Source: Pararhodobacter aggregans (GTDB taxonomy: Bacteria; Pseudomonadota; Alphaproteobacteria; Rhodobacterales; Rhodobacteraceae). From it: 64,000 nucleotides of DNA. This document shows, in pieces, positions 26,740 through 34,749 of the stretch. The translations under genes were made by a program, and so were the position numbers. How positions within the stretch are numbered: position 1 is the first letter of the stretch; every line of letters starts with the position of its first letter. The stretch lies in assembly GCF_003075525.1 (NCBI RefSeq), contig NZ_QDDR01000009.1, positions 186,001 through 250,000 of the forward strand. The letters are read 5' to 3'. The notes beneath the pieces are model-generated. The model had not been told where the DNA came from, made no database searches, and worked only from the letters and a program-made list of their open reading frames with translations.

Positions 26740-27257
26740 ACGACCAGACCCCGACCGAAGACTTCGCCGCCCTGAACCCTGCGGGCGATACGCTGGTGAT
26801 CCAGCGCTGGCTGCCCGGCCCCCTGCCCCGGCTATGGGCCTTCCTCACCGACAGCGACAAACGCGCCAAATGGCTGGCGGCGGGCGACATGGATCTGCGC
26901 CCCGGTGCGCCCCTGACGCTCACCTGGCGCAACGACGACCTCAGCGCCAGGGATGACCCCCGCCCTGCCGATTTCGGCGAGGAGCATTCGATGGCGTCGC
27001 AGGTCACCGCTGTCGAACCGATGCACCTGCTCGCCTTCAGCTGGGGCGCGGGCGAGGTGCGGATCGAGCTGACGGAACGTGAGGGTCGCGTGCTGCTGAC
27101 CCTGACCCATACCGGGATCACCGACGCGATGCGGCTCAGCGTCTCGGCCGGATGGCACAGCCATCTCGACATCCTGCGGGCGCTGGCCGAGGGGGTCGAG
27201 CCGCCCTCGCTCTGGCGCCATTACACGCGGCTGCGCGGCCTTTACGACGCGCGCTGA
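26736..27257 (+). CDS. SRPBCC (AHSA1-type) domain protein, second locus
   Basis: A 173-aa protein. VIQRWLPGPLPRLWAFLTDS opens the fold and AGWHSHLDILRALAEG ends it. It is translationally coupled to the ArsR gene, so it is probably the effector or ligand-binding half of a two-gene unit. It is only distantly similar to the SRPBCC proteins at 20.3-21.7 kb. Confidence 0.88.
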   Translation: MNDQTPTEDFAALNPAGDTLVIQRWLPGPLPRLWAFLTDSDKRAKWLAAGDMDLRPGAPLTLTWRNDDLSARDDPRPADFGEEHSMASQVTAVEPMHLLAFSWGAGEVRIELTEREGRVLLTLTHTGITDAMRLSVSAGWHSHLDILRALAEGVEPPSLWRHYTRLRGLYDAR

Positions 27258-27263
27258 ACGACA

Positions 27264-27289
27264 GGTCCCCGCCCCGAGAGGCGGGGACC
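27264..27289. terminator. Bidirectional terminator between convergent genes
   Basis: A perfect 10-bp stem (GGTCCCCGCC / GGCGGGGACC) with a 6-nt loop, lying between the SRPBCC gene (plus) and the ABC permease gene (minus). Confidence 0.75.
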
Positions 27290-27296
27290 CGATCCG

Positions 27297-28061
27297 TCAA
27301 TGCCCGGGCCGCACCGCCCAGCCGGCAAAGATCCGCTCCAGCGCGACGATGGCGTAATAGAGCATGATCCCCAAGGCGGCCAAGGCGATCAGCACCGCGA
27401 ACATCAGCGGGAAGTCGCTGTTGGTCTGGGCGCTCTGGAACAGATGCCCCAGACCCCGGCCATGCGGGGTGATGATCTCCACGAGGTTGGTGCCGATGAA
27501 GGCCAGCGTCACCGCCACTTTCAGCGCACCGAAGAACTCGGGAAGGGTCTTGGGCAACGCGATCTTCCAGAACACCGTCATCCGGCTGGCGCCAAGCGAC
27601 CGCAGGATGTCGCGGTATTCCGGCTCCAGCGTCGACAGGCCGATGGCCACGGACACGGCGATCGGGAAGAACGAGATCATGAAGGCCATCAGGATCGTGT
27701 TGAAATCGTGCTGGCCCACGAACATCAGGGCGATGACCGGCACCACCGTCGCCTTGGGGATGGCGTTGAAGCCCACCAGCAGCGGGTAAAGCGCGTCGTT
27801 CATGGTCTTGGACAGGCCCATGACCATGCCCAGCAGCGTGCCGAACACCACCGCCACGCCGAGGCCCACCACCGTGCGCCACAGGGTCTGCCAGCCGTAT
27901 TGCCAGAACAGGTGCTGATAGCGCAGGAAAGCGGGCCAGAGGTCGCTGGGCGAGGCCATCTTGTAATCCGGCCAGCCCATGGCCCAGACCAGCAATTCCC
28001 AGAGCAGCAGCAGGACCACCACCGCAGCGACGGGGACGAGGATCTTTTTCCAGTCGATCAT
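27297..28061 (-). CDS. ABC transporter permease (SsuC/ThiX/TauC-like)
   Basis: A 254-aa protein with about six helices. The EAA-type loop contacting the ATPase is LGASRMTVFWKIALPKTL. It starts in the ATGA overlap with the ATPase gene. With the NMT1-type binding protein upstream it forms a complete importer for a small organic ligand: sulfonate, nitrate, pyrimidine, riboflavin and similar types all share this permease class. Confidence 0.9.
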   Translation of the reverse strand: MIDWKKILVPVAAVVVLLLLWELLVWAMGWPDYKMASPSDLWPAFLRYQHLFWQYGWQTLWRTVVGLGVAVVFGTLLGMVMGLSKTMNDALYPLLVGFNAIPKATVVPVIALMFVGQHDFNTILMAFMISFFPIAVSVAIGLSTLEPEYRDILRSLGASRMTVFWKIALPKTLPEFFGALKVAVTLAFIGTNLVEIITPHGRGLGHLFQSAQTNSDFPLMFAVLIALAALGIMLYYAIVALERIFAGWAVRPGH

Positions 28062-28840
28062 GCCACGGCCCTCCCCTGCGCGATCTGGATCTCCCGGCGC
28101 AACACCGCCAGCCGCTCGACCGTGTCGGGCTCGTAGAGCATCTCCAGGGGGCGCGGCCCGGGAATATCGACGCTCATCACGTATTGCGTGGTGGCGGGGC
28201 GGCCGGACAGCACGACCACCTGATCGCCCAGATAGACGCTTTCGCGCAGGTCATGGGTAATCAACAGCGCGGTGAAGGGCTCGTTGGCGCGCAGCTGGTG
28301 CATGGTCTGCCACAGATCCTCGCGCGTGAAGGCATCGAGCGCGCCGAAGGGCTCGTCGAGGATGATGATGTCGGGCTTGTGGACCAGCGCCCGGCACAGG
28401 CTCGCCCGCTGGCGCATCCCGCCGGACAGTTCGGAGGGGCGCTTGCCCTCGAACCCCTCCAGCCCGACCATGGCCAGCAATTCCCGCGCGCGGGCTTCCT
28501 TCTGCGCCTTGGGCATCATCGGCGCGACGATCTCCAAGGGCAGGATCACGTTCTGCAGGATGGTGCGCCATTCCAGCAGCACCGGGTTCTGAAAGGCCAT
28601 GCCCACGGTCTTGCGCGGGCTTTTGACAAGCTCGCCATGCAGCCAGACCTCGCCTTGGTCCGGGAACATCAACCCGGCGATGAGCCGCGTCAGCGTCGAT
28701 TTCCCGCAGCCCGAGGGGCCGACCACCGCGCAGAAGGAATGCTGCGGGATCGAGATGTTGAGATCCCTCAGAACCGGAAACGGCCCCGCCTTGGTCTTGT
28801 AGGCGTGGGTCACGCCCTTGATGTCGATCAGATTGTCCAC
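28058..28840 (-). CDS. ABC transporter ATP-binding protein (SsuB/TauB-like)
   Basis: A 260-aa ATPase with Walker A GPSGCGKST, signature LSGGMRQRASL and Walker B IIILDEPFGALD. It is the middle gene of the importer, separated from the binding-protein gene by a strong stem-loop and overlapping the permease gene by 4 nt. The ligand is not inferable from this subunit. Confidence 0.93.
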   Translation of the reverse strand: MDNLIDIKGVTHAYKTKAGPFPVLRDLNISIPQHSFCAVVGPSGCGKSTLTRLIAGLMFPDQGEVWLHGELVKSPRKTVGMAFQNPVLLEWRTILQNVILPLEIVAPMMPKAQKEARARELLAMVGLEGFEGKRPSELSGGMRQRASLCRALVHKPDIIILDEPFGALDAFTREDLWQTMHQLRANEPFTALLITHDLRESVYLGDQVVVLSGRPATTQYVMSVDIPGPRPLEMLYEPDTVERLAVLRREIQIAQGRAVA

Positions 28841-28865
28841 CGCTGTCCCCCGTTCTTTTTCAGCA

Positions 28866-28895
28866 AAAGGCCCGGCCGCTGGGGGCCGGGCCTTT
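28866..28895 (-). terminator. Intra-operon stem-loop after the binding-protein gene
   Basis: A perfect 12-bp stem (AAAGGCCCGGCC / GGCCGGGCCTTT) with a 6-nt loop, 23 nt after the stop of the solute-binding gene and before the ATPase gene, ending in TTTT on the minus strand. It probably acts as a partial terminator or 3'-end stabiliser giving more binding protein than membrane parts. Confidence 0.75.
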
Positions 28896-28917
28896 CGGTC
28901 TCATGCCGCCCGATGGC

Positions 28918-29925
28918 TCATTGCATCATCAGGCTGCCGTCGGTCGGCAGATAGGCGTCGGTGAAATAGCGCGAAGCATCGACCGGGTTGGTGAAGGTAT
29001 AGCCCATGCCGATCTGCTCCAGCGAGGTGGCGAAACGCTCGGCGTCGATGCCGCCCAGACCATGCTCCATGACCCAGGGGGTCAGGATGTTGTCGCGCAG
29101 CGCCATGTTCAGACGCTCCACCTCCAGCTCGCTGTCGAGCGCGGGGTTGCGCGCGGCGATGGCGGCGACACCGGCGGCCGGATCGGCGGCGGCATCGCGG
29201 ACCCCGGCGGCAACGGCGCGCAGGAAGCCGGTCACCAGCTCGGGATTGGCCTCGGCCCAGTCGGTGTTGACGATGATCGCGTTGCCGTAGAGTTCAACAC
29301 CGTAATCGGCCATCAGCATGATGACGATATCCTCGGCCGGAACGCCCAGCCGCATGGTCGACAGCGACGAGGTGAAGGAGAAGCCCGTCACCGCATCGAC
29401 CTCGCCCGCCGCCAGCATCGGCTCGCGGGTCGGGAAGCCGACGGGCTCCACGGTGATCTGGCTCATGTCGAGGCCCTGCTCGGCGGCGAAGACCGGGAAT
29501 TGCGCCCAGGCGCCATCGGGCGGCGGGGCGCCCAGACGGCGGCCCAGCAGATCCTGCGGCGTCTCCACCCCCAGCGAGCGGCGGCCGACCACGGCGAAGG
29601 CCGGGACGTCGTACATCATCATGATCGCCGTCACCGGCGCGTCCGGGTTCTGGTCGAGGAACTTGATCAGGCTGGCCATATCGGCAAAGCCCATCGGGAA
29701 GGCGCCGGTCGCCACTTTCGGAATGGCATCGAGCGAGCCCTGGCCGGGCGAGATTTCGACCGAGAGGCCCTCGGCCTCGAAATGGCCATTGTCGATGGCC
29801 AGGAAATAGGGCGCGGCCGGACCCTCGAACCGCCAGTCCAGCGTGAAGGGGACCGAGGTCTGCGCGAAGACGGGGGTGGCAAGCACCGCACCGAGAAGGC
29901 TGGCAAGGAAAAGCGGACGGGTCAC
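28918..29925 (-). CDS. ABC transporter substrate-binding protein (NMT1/THI5-like)
   Basis: A 335-aa protein. The GTG start at 29925 (AGGAG 10 nt upstream) gives VTRPLFLASLLGAVLATPVFA, a Sec signal peptide. An ATG 11 codons further upstream lacks an SD. The mature part begins FTLDWRFEGPAAPYFLA, typical of NMT1/THI5-like proteins that bind thiamine precursors, riboflavin or other aromatics. No TPP or FMN riboswitch-like sequence was seen upstream, so the ligand stays open. It is the first gene of the importer operon. Confidence 0.88.
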   Translation of the reverse strand: MTRPLFLASLLGAVLATPVFAQTSVPFTLDWRFEGPAAPYFLAIDNGHFEAEGLSVEISPGQGSLDAIPKVATGAFPMGFADMASLIKFLDQNPDAPVTAIMMMYDVPAFAVVGRRSLGVETPQDLLGRRLGAPPPDGAWAQFPVFAAEQGLDMSQITVEPVGFPTREPMLAAGEVDAVTGFSFTSSLSTMRLGVPAEDIVIMLMADYGVELYGNAIIVNTDWAEANPELVTGFLRAVAAGVRDAAADPAAGVAAIAARNPALDSELEVERLNMALRDNILTPWVMEHGLGGIDAERFATSLEQIGMGYTFTNPVDASRYFTDAYLPTDGSLMMQ

Positions 29926-30133
29926 GGGATCTGGCTCCTGTTGCAAAGACTGGCTCATTCTAGCGGACCCGGCGCGGTTGGAACGATCCGCCGCAATGCC
30001 GGTGCCGTCACGGCCCAAGGCGCCCAAGAAACGGGCGAAAAAACGCATAGACTGCACAAACCTACACCACTTCCCGCGCGCGGGTTTCCGTTCATGCCTG
30101 AAACACTTGTCGCGGAATCGAAAGAATAGCCGG

Positions 30134-31012
30134 TCACTCGGCCGCCAGATCCAGCGGGCCGCCCCCCGCGGCGGCATGTCCGGGGTCGATCGCCGCCAGC
30201 CGCTCCACCACCGACCGCATCAACGCCCGGAAGGCGTCGAATCGCGGCAGGGGCTCGATACTCTTCTCATCGAGGTAAAGCGCGCGGTCGATCTCGACCT
30301 GCACCGCGTGGATCCCGCGCGAGGGCTGGCCGTAGCGCTGCGCCACATAGGCCCCGGCGAAGGGCGCGTTGCGGGCGACCACGAAGCCGTGGTCGGTGAA
30401 GGCCTTCTCGACCGCCGCGACCACGCCCGGCGCCGCCGAGGCGCCCCAGCGGTCCCCGAGAATCACATCGGGCCGGGTCGGGCCGCGGCCGGGATGCCCG
30501 GCCAGGGCCTCATGCGGCATGGAATGCATGTCGCACAGCAGCACCGAGCCGAATCGGGCGTGCTGCGTGGCGATCAGCTCTTCCAGCGCGCGGTGATAGG
30601 GCGCCCAGTAACGGCCGATTCGCCGCTCGGCCTCGGCCATCGGCAGCTTGCCGCGATAGATCGCCCGCCCGTTCGCCACCACCCGCGCCAGCACGCCAAG
30701 ACCGGACGCCACCCGCGGATTGAGCCCGCCGCGCGATGCCCCCTCGATCAGCGCCGGGTCGAATTCATCGGCGGCCCGGTTGAAATCGACATAGGCGCGC
30801 GGCACCTCGGTGGTGATGACCGGCGCCCCGAAGCGCGGCGCATCGGTCAGCAGGAGATCGACATAGGCGTCCTCGGACGAGCGCAGAACCGTCTCGGACA
30901 CCTGCGCGCGGGCCAGCAAATCGGGCGGATAGACCCGCCCGGAATGGGGCGAGGCGAAGATCACCGCCGAGGTGATCCGGTCGGGCGCATGGATGGTGAC
31001 GGCACGCGGCAT
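30134..31012 (-). CDS. N-formylglutamate amidohydrolase family protein
   Basis: A 292-aa protein with the family's metal site blocks: FASPHSGRVYP, TEVPRAYVDFNRA, LLCDMHSMPHEA and HAVQVEIDRALYL. Such enzymes cleave N-formylglutamate in histidine degradation, but no hut genes are present. Related paralogues act on other N-acyl or formyl amino acids. It lies about 200 nt upstream of the ABC importer on the same strand; a shared pathway is possible. Confidence 0.88.
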   Translation of the reverse strand: MPRAVTIHAPDRITSAVIFASPHSGRVYPPDLLARAQVSETVLRSSEDAYVDLLLTDAPRFGAPVITTEVPRAYVDFNRAADEFDPALIEGASRGGLNPRVASGLGVLARVVANGRAIYRGKLPMAEAERRIGRYWAPYHRALEELIATQHARFGSVLLCDMHSMPHEALAGHPGRGPTRPDVILGDRWGASAAPGVVAAVEKAFTDHGFVVARNAPFAGAYVAQRYGQPSRGIHAVQVEIDRALYLDEKSIEPLPRFDAFRALMRSVVERLAAIDPGHAAAGGGPLDLAAE

Positions 31013-31066
31013 CCCGGGCCTCCTTTCGGCGGAGTATAAAGGCCGAAATCGGGCTGCGGAAAGCCC

Positions 31067-31095
31067 TTGCGCGTCCCGGCGAGTCCTTTTATAGA
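31067..31095 (+). promoter_or_regulatory. Candidate promoter of tRNA-Val
   Basis: TTGCGC and TATAGA are separated by 17 nt, with the -10 ending 44 nt before the mature tRNA 5' end. The run of C/T after the -10 is as in many stable RNA promoters. Confidence 0.55.
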
Positions 31096-31139
31096 CCCCT
31101 CCACGGACGCGGCCCCCCTCGCGGATGGGCCGGCTGTAC

Positions 31140-31214
<75 letters not shown>

Positions 31215-31315
31215 TTGCCTCTGTCGGGAGGCAGGTGATCATCGCGTCCCACGGGCTTTGGCCCACGGGGCGTAACAGTTTCAAGGCGCACGGCGCCGCG
31301 AAGAGGAGAAGACCG

Positions 31316-31441
31316 ATGAAGGTCAGGAATTCGCTGCGCTCGCTGAAGCAGCGCCATCGCGATTGCCAGATCGTGCGCCGCAAGGGCCGGATCTATGTGA
31401 TCAACAAGACCCAAAAGAAATACAAGGCCCGCCAGGGCTGA
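31316..31441 (+). CDS. rpmJ: 50S ribosomal protein bL36
   Basis: A 41-aa protein starting [20 protein letters not shown] and ending [22 protein letters not shown] precedes the ATG. It has a single Cys and so lacks the zinc ribbon of the classical form; this is the usual bL36 in Rhodobacterales. It is followed at once by a strong terminator. Confidence 0.96.
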   Translation: MKVRNSLRSLKQRHRDCQIVRRKGRIYVINKTQKKYKARQG

Positions 31442-31463
31442 GCCTCGAATTCGAGGGACAGTG

Positions 31464-31490
31464 AAGGCCGCACCCCCGGGTGCGGCCTTT
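31464..31490 (+). terminator. Terminator after rpmJ
   Basis: A near-perfect 12-bp stem (AAGGCCGCACCC / GGGTGCGGCCTT) with a tiny loop and a TTT tail, 22 nt after the stop. Confidence 0.85.
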
Positions 31491-31516
31491 CGCATGTGAC
31501 CCGTCGCATGTGACCG

Positions 31517-31661
31517 GGGCGGGAGGGGTTTCGCCCTCGGCCCCCGCTGTCGCGGGCGTTTCGGGCGACCAGGGCGGGGGGCTGCCGCCCCCCGCACCCC
31601 CTGCCCAAAGGGGGGCACGCCCCCCTTTGGAAACCCCGTGGATATTTGGGGAACAAAGATG
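31517..31661. repeat. Intergenic hairpin-rich repeat, copy R1
   Basis: This GC-rich element has three parts. The first is a G-rich module (31517-31572) that is the reverse complement of the right ends of copies R2 and R3. The second is a 67-bp part (31574-31640) identical to R4, holding two strong stem-loops (one is an 11-bp CCAAAGGGGGG stem with loop CACG). The third is the A/T-rich core GGATATTTGGGGAACAAAGA (31640-31659). No coding potential is evident. Confidence 0.8.
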
Positions 31662-32218
31662 GGGCGATTCGGGAGCGGGGATCTGCGGTTGCCCCTTGAT
31701 CGAGCCGGCGCGACCGCCTTCCGTCCGGTCATGTTCCGGCCTGAGGCGGCATGGTGAGAAAACCGTCCCGAGGGCCCGCAGCCGGCGCGCATTGACGGGC
31801 ATGATCGTCGTCAACCGGAAGGGGTTGGGGTGGGGCGACCCATCGGGCGGAGCTGCCCCGCCGAACGCCTGAGAGCGCAGGGCGGGTTGCGAGGATCGCC
31901 GAGGGGCTGACCTCGGAGTCGTGCGAAAGACGGTGGGCCCGCGCCAGCCCTCTGGGCTGGTCCCTCGGGTGGCGGGCCTGCGGACGATGCAGCGAGGTCT
32001 GCGACCGGGGCCTCGCGCCGTCGCGAAGGCCGCCGGGGCGATTCCGGGGCATGCGCCCGGCACCTCGGCTGTCGCCCCGGCGGGATCGGCGATCCCCTTG
32101 TCTTCGGAGGCGCCCCTCGCCTGTGGCGGCCCGGTGGTCACCCGAACCGCGCACCGTCACGCGAGGCTTCGTCACGCGAGGCGTCGGGATAGGCGGGGCC
32201 GGAGCCCCACCCGGTCTG
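31662..32218. other. Gene-free stretch
   Basis: About 560 nt without a convincing gene on either strand: the open frames present are Arg/Pro-rich with no SD. It contains one short tandem direct repeat (CGTCACGCGAGGC at 32155-32167 and again at 32170-32182). It may be eroded DNA or a long 3' region of the neighbouring repeat. Confidence 0.6.
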
Positions 32219-32836
32219 TCAGCGCCCGAGGGAAACCCCGAGGCCGTTGCCGTCCAAGGAGACACCCAGACCGTGCTCGCCGCCGATGCCGGCGTTGATG
32301 CCGCCGGCGTTGTTGCTGCCAGCCCCCGTACCGCCGCCGCCGATATCGACGTTGATACCGCCCTGATTGCTCGACGCCGCATTGTCGCCGATCCCGACAT
32401 TCAGACCGCCATCGTTGCCGGAGGCGGCGGTGTCGCCGAGACCGACATTGGCGCCGCCGGCATTGCCCGAGGCGGCACTGGTTCCGACGCCCGCGTTGAT
32501 GCCGCCGGTGTTGCCGGAGGCGGCGTTGTCACCGACGCCGATCCCGACACCGCCGCCGCCGATCTCCACGGCAACGCCGCCGCCGTTGCTGCCGCCGCCG
32601 GGATTGGTGCCGGGGTTCGGATTGGTGCCGGTCCCCGGTTGGCCGGGTTCAGTGCCGGCCTGATCGCGGGATACCACTTGCTGGCAATGCCCCGCGAGCA
32701 CCTGTCGCAATTCGGACGGCGTCAGATTGCTGGCGGGTTGGTCGCAGATACCTGCGCCGCTCTGGCTGAGAGCCGGAAGGGGGAGGCCCGCGCCGACGAG
32801 GGTCAACGCGACGACCATGGGTTTGGTGATCTTCAT
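32219..32836 (-). CDS. Secreted Gly/Asn-rich protein with five 16-residue repeats
   Basis: A 205-aa protein. A Sec signal peptide (MKITKPMVVALTLVGAG, cut near residue 24) precedes a small domain with two cysteines (C31, C51) that could form a disulfide, and then a Thr/Asn/Pro/Gly linker (60-85). Residues 102-165 are four perfect-register 16-aa repeats of the form G-D-N-A-A-S-G-N-x-G-G-I-N-x-G-V. A fifth (169-184) follows a 3-residue insert. Alternating hydrophobic and Asn/Gly residues suggest a beta-solenoid or adhesive/amyloid-like strand stack. No family is recognised. GGGAGAAG precedes the ATG. Confidence 0.8.
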   Translation of the reverse strand: MKITKPMVVALTLVGAGLPLPALSQSGAGICDQPASNLTPSELRQVLAGHCQQVVSRDQAGTEPGQPGTGTNPNPGTNPGGGSNGGGVAVEIGGGGVGIGVGDNAASGNTGGINAGVGTSAASGNAGGANVGLGDTAASGNDGGLNVGIGDNAASSNQGGINVDIGGGGTGAGSNNAGGINAGIGGEHGLGVSLDGNGLGVSLGR

Positions 32837-33071
32837 CGTTCTTCTCCCGTGTGGTGACGAGGGTGCGTCACATCCGCGACCCTCATTTTCACCAACCGGA
32901 AAGCCTGACCGAAGGTTTCAACCCGTAAACTGAAGGTTCGAGTCAAATTGTTCGTGACCAGCCCCCATCCGGGCCTCGGGCGCCCCGGGACACGCCAGCC
33001 AGAAGGGAACGCGCGCTGACAAGCCCCTGGAATCGCTCACCCCGGCCGATGCCCCACGCCTGGAACCCGCC

Positions 33072-34718
33072 TCAGCGCAGCAGGTTCAGCACCCCCTCGG
33101 TCAAAAGCCGCGCGACGATGGGTTGGGTCAGGTAGCCGGTCACCGGCAGGTCGGCGCGGCGCTGATACCGGCGGATGGCGCGGCGGGTGTCGCGGTCGAA
33201 GGTGCCGTCCGGAGTGCCCGGCTCCAGCCCCAGCATGGCCAGCCGCTGCTCGATGATGACCCGGGTGAATTGCGGAAGTTGCATGAGGTCTTCCTCGGCC
33301 CGGGCGGCGCCCTCATCGACCTCGGGCTCCTGCGGGCGGGAAAGCTGCTGGATGCGGGTGCGGGCCTGATCGGCGAAGGCGCCCTGCGGGAAGGCGCGGA
33401 TATAGCCGTCATAAGCGGCGATCGTGTCGGTCTGGGCGGCCTGGTCCCAGGCGGCGCGGTCGCGGGCCTGGGCGGCGGCGCGGCGGTCGGCCTCGATCTG
33501 GTCGAGGCGTTGCTGGGCCACGGCCGAGAAGATCCCGTCGGGGAAGCGCTGCAGATAGGCGCGCATCCCGGCCTCGTCCTGCCCGGCGCCGGTATCGCGC
33601 CAGAACTGGCGGTCGGCGCGCTCCTGCTCGGCGGCGCGGGCGCGGGCCTCTTCTTCCAGCTGGGCGGCGCGGCGGGCGCCCTGCTGGGCCAGTTCGAAGA
33701 TCTGGTCGCGGTTGAGGAACCCGGTCTGGGTCAGCCGGTTCGCTCCCTGCCAGGCGCCCACGGCGGCGCGGGTGCCGCCGCCGAAGATGCCGTCGATGCC
33801 GCGCGGATCGAAGCCAAGGATGGTCAGGTCGCGCTGGATCGCCCGGCGCTCGTCGCGGGTCAGGTTCAGCGCCTGCTCGATTCTCTCGGGCGTGTTCATC
33901 AGCCGCTGGCGGGCGTTGCGGGCCTGCTCGGCGAAGATGCCGTTGGGCCAGTTCGCAAGGTAGGATTCATAGGCCGCCAGCGTGTCGGCATTGGCCGCGA
34001 CCTGCCAGGCGAGGCGATCCTCGGCGTTGCGGTCGGCGGAGGGCGGGGGCTGGTGCCCCTCGGGCAGGAAGGTCAGATGGGGCGGCGTGAACCCCTCGAT
34101 CCGCAGGTCCGAACGGCGGGCGACGGCCTGCGCCACATTGACGCCGGGGCGGGCGATGTCGCGCAGGAAGACAGCGATCCCGGCGGCGGGGCCGCGCACC
34201 AGCGTCACGCCCTGCGGCACGGTGATCTGCGGCGGCAACCCGCCGCGGAACCCGCCTGCCGCATTCTCTGGAAAGCCGAAATCGGCCAGCGCGACGATGG
34301 CCCCGCCCTGCCGCTGACCGGCCAGCGCCAGCACCGTTTCAAGCCGCACGCCGTAGCTTTCGACGGTGGCGAAATCGGGGCTGCGGGCCTCGGTCCCCAT
34401 CAGCCAGATGCCGTGATCGGCGCTGACCGTATAGCCCGCATAGACGAAGATCACCCGCTCGTCGTCGCCGGTCCGGAGCGTCTCGGACAGGCCCGAGAGC
34501 GCGGCGCGCAGCGCGTTGGCCGAGACATCGGTGGCGATATCCACATCGAAGCCCGCCTGTTGCAGGACCCCTTCGGCCTGCACCATGGCCCGGGCGCCGC
34601 GGGCATCGCGGATCGACTGGTAATCCTCGTTGGCGACGATCAGCACGGCGCCGGTATCGGCCATCGCGGGCAAGGCGACGGCGGTCAGCAGCATCGCGGC
34701 GGTCAGACGGAACTTCAT
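33072..34718 (-). CDS. Exported caspase-fold (C14-like) pseudo-protease with peptidoglycan-binding domains
   Basis: A 548-aa protein with a signal peptide (MKFRLTAAMLLTAVALPAMA). Residues about 22-200 are a caspase/metacaspase-like p20 domain, but the catalytic His position in FVYAGYTV (91-98, family F-x-Y-S-G-H) is Tyr, and the Cys strand (IVALADFGFP, family V-x-L-D-A-C-R) has no Cys. A first PG_binding_1-like domain (about 285-330, TRDERRAIQRDLTILGF) and a second at the C-terminus (about 485-520) flank three helical AYxxYLxxFPxGxFAxxA repeats. It is probably a periplasmic scaffold binding murein. GGGAGG precedes the ATG. Confidence 0.82.
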   Translation of the reverse strand: MKFRLTAAMLLTAVALPAMADTGAVLIVANEDYQSIRDARGARAMVQAEGVLQQAGFDVDIATDVSANALRAALSGLSETLRTGDDERVIFVYAGYTVSADHGIWLMGTEARSPDFATVESYGVRLETVLALAGQRQGGAIVALADFGFPENAAGGFRGGLPPQITVPQGVTLVRGPAAGIAVFLRDIARPGVNVAQAVARRSDLRIEGFTPPHLTFLPEGHQPPPSADRNAEDRLAWQVAANADTLAAYESYLANWPNGIFAEQARNARQRLMNTPERIEQALNLTRDERRAIQRDLTILGFDPRGIDGIFGGGTRAAVGAWQGANRLTQTGFLNRDQIFELAQQGARRAAQLEEEARARAAEQERADRQFWRDTGAGQDEAGMRAYLQRFPDGIFSAVAQQRLDQIEADRRAAAQARDRAAWDQAAQTDTIAAYDGYIRAFPQGAFADQARTRIQQLSRPQEPEVDEGAARAEEDLMQLPQFTRVIIEQRLAMLGLEPGTPDGTFDRDTRRAIRRYQRRADLPVTGYLTQPIVARLLTEGVLNLLR

Positions 34719-34749
34719 CAAGGCCTCCCTTCCTGCGGAGGCCTGAAGG

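Noticed and set aside
29926-30133. TPP or FMN riboswitch upstream of the NMT1/THI5-like binding protein
   Set aside because: No recognisable thi-box or RFN-like conserved segments were seen; only about 200 nt of unstructured sequence is present.
31401-32141. Open frames across the R1 repeat and following gap
   Set aside because: They read through hairpin repeats, are Arg/Pro-rich and have no SD.
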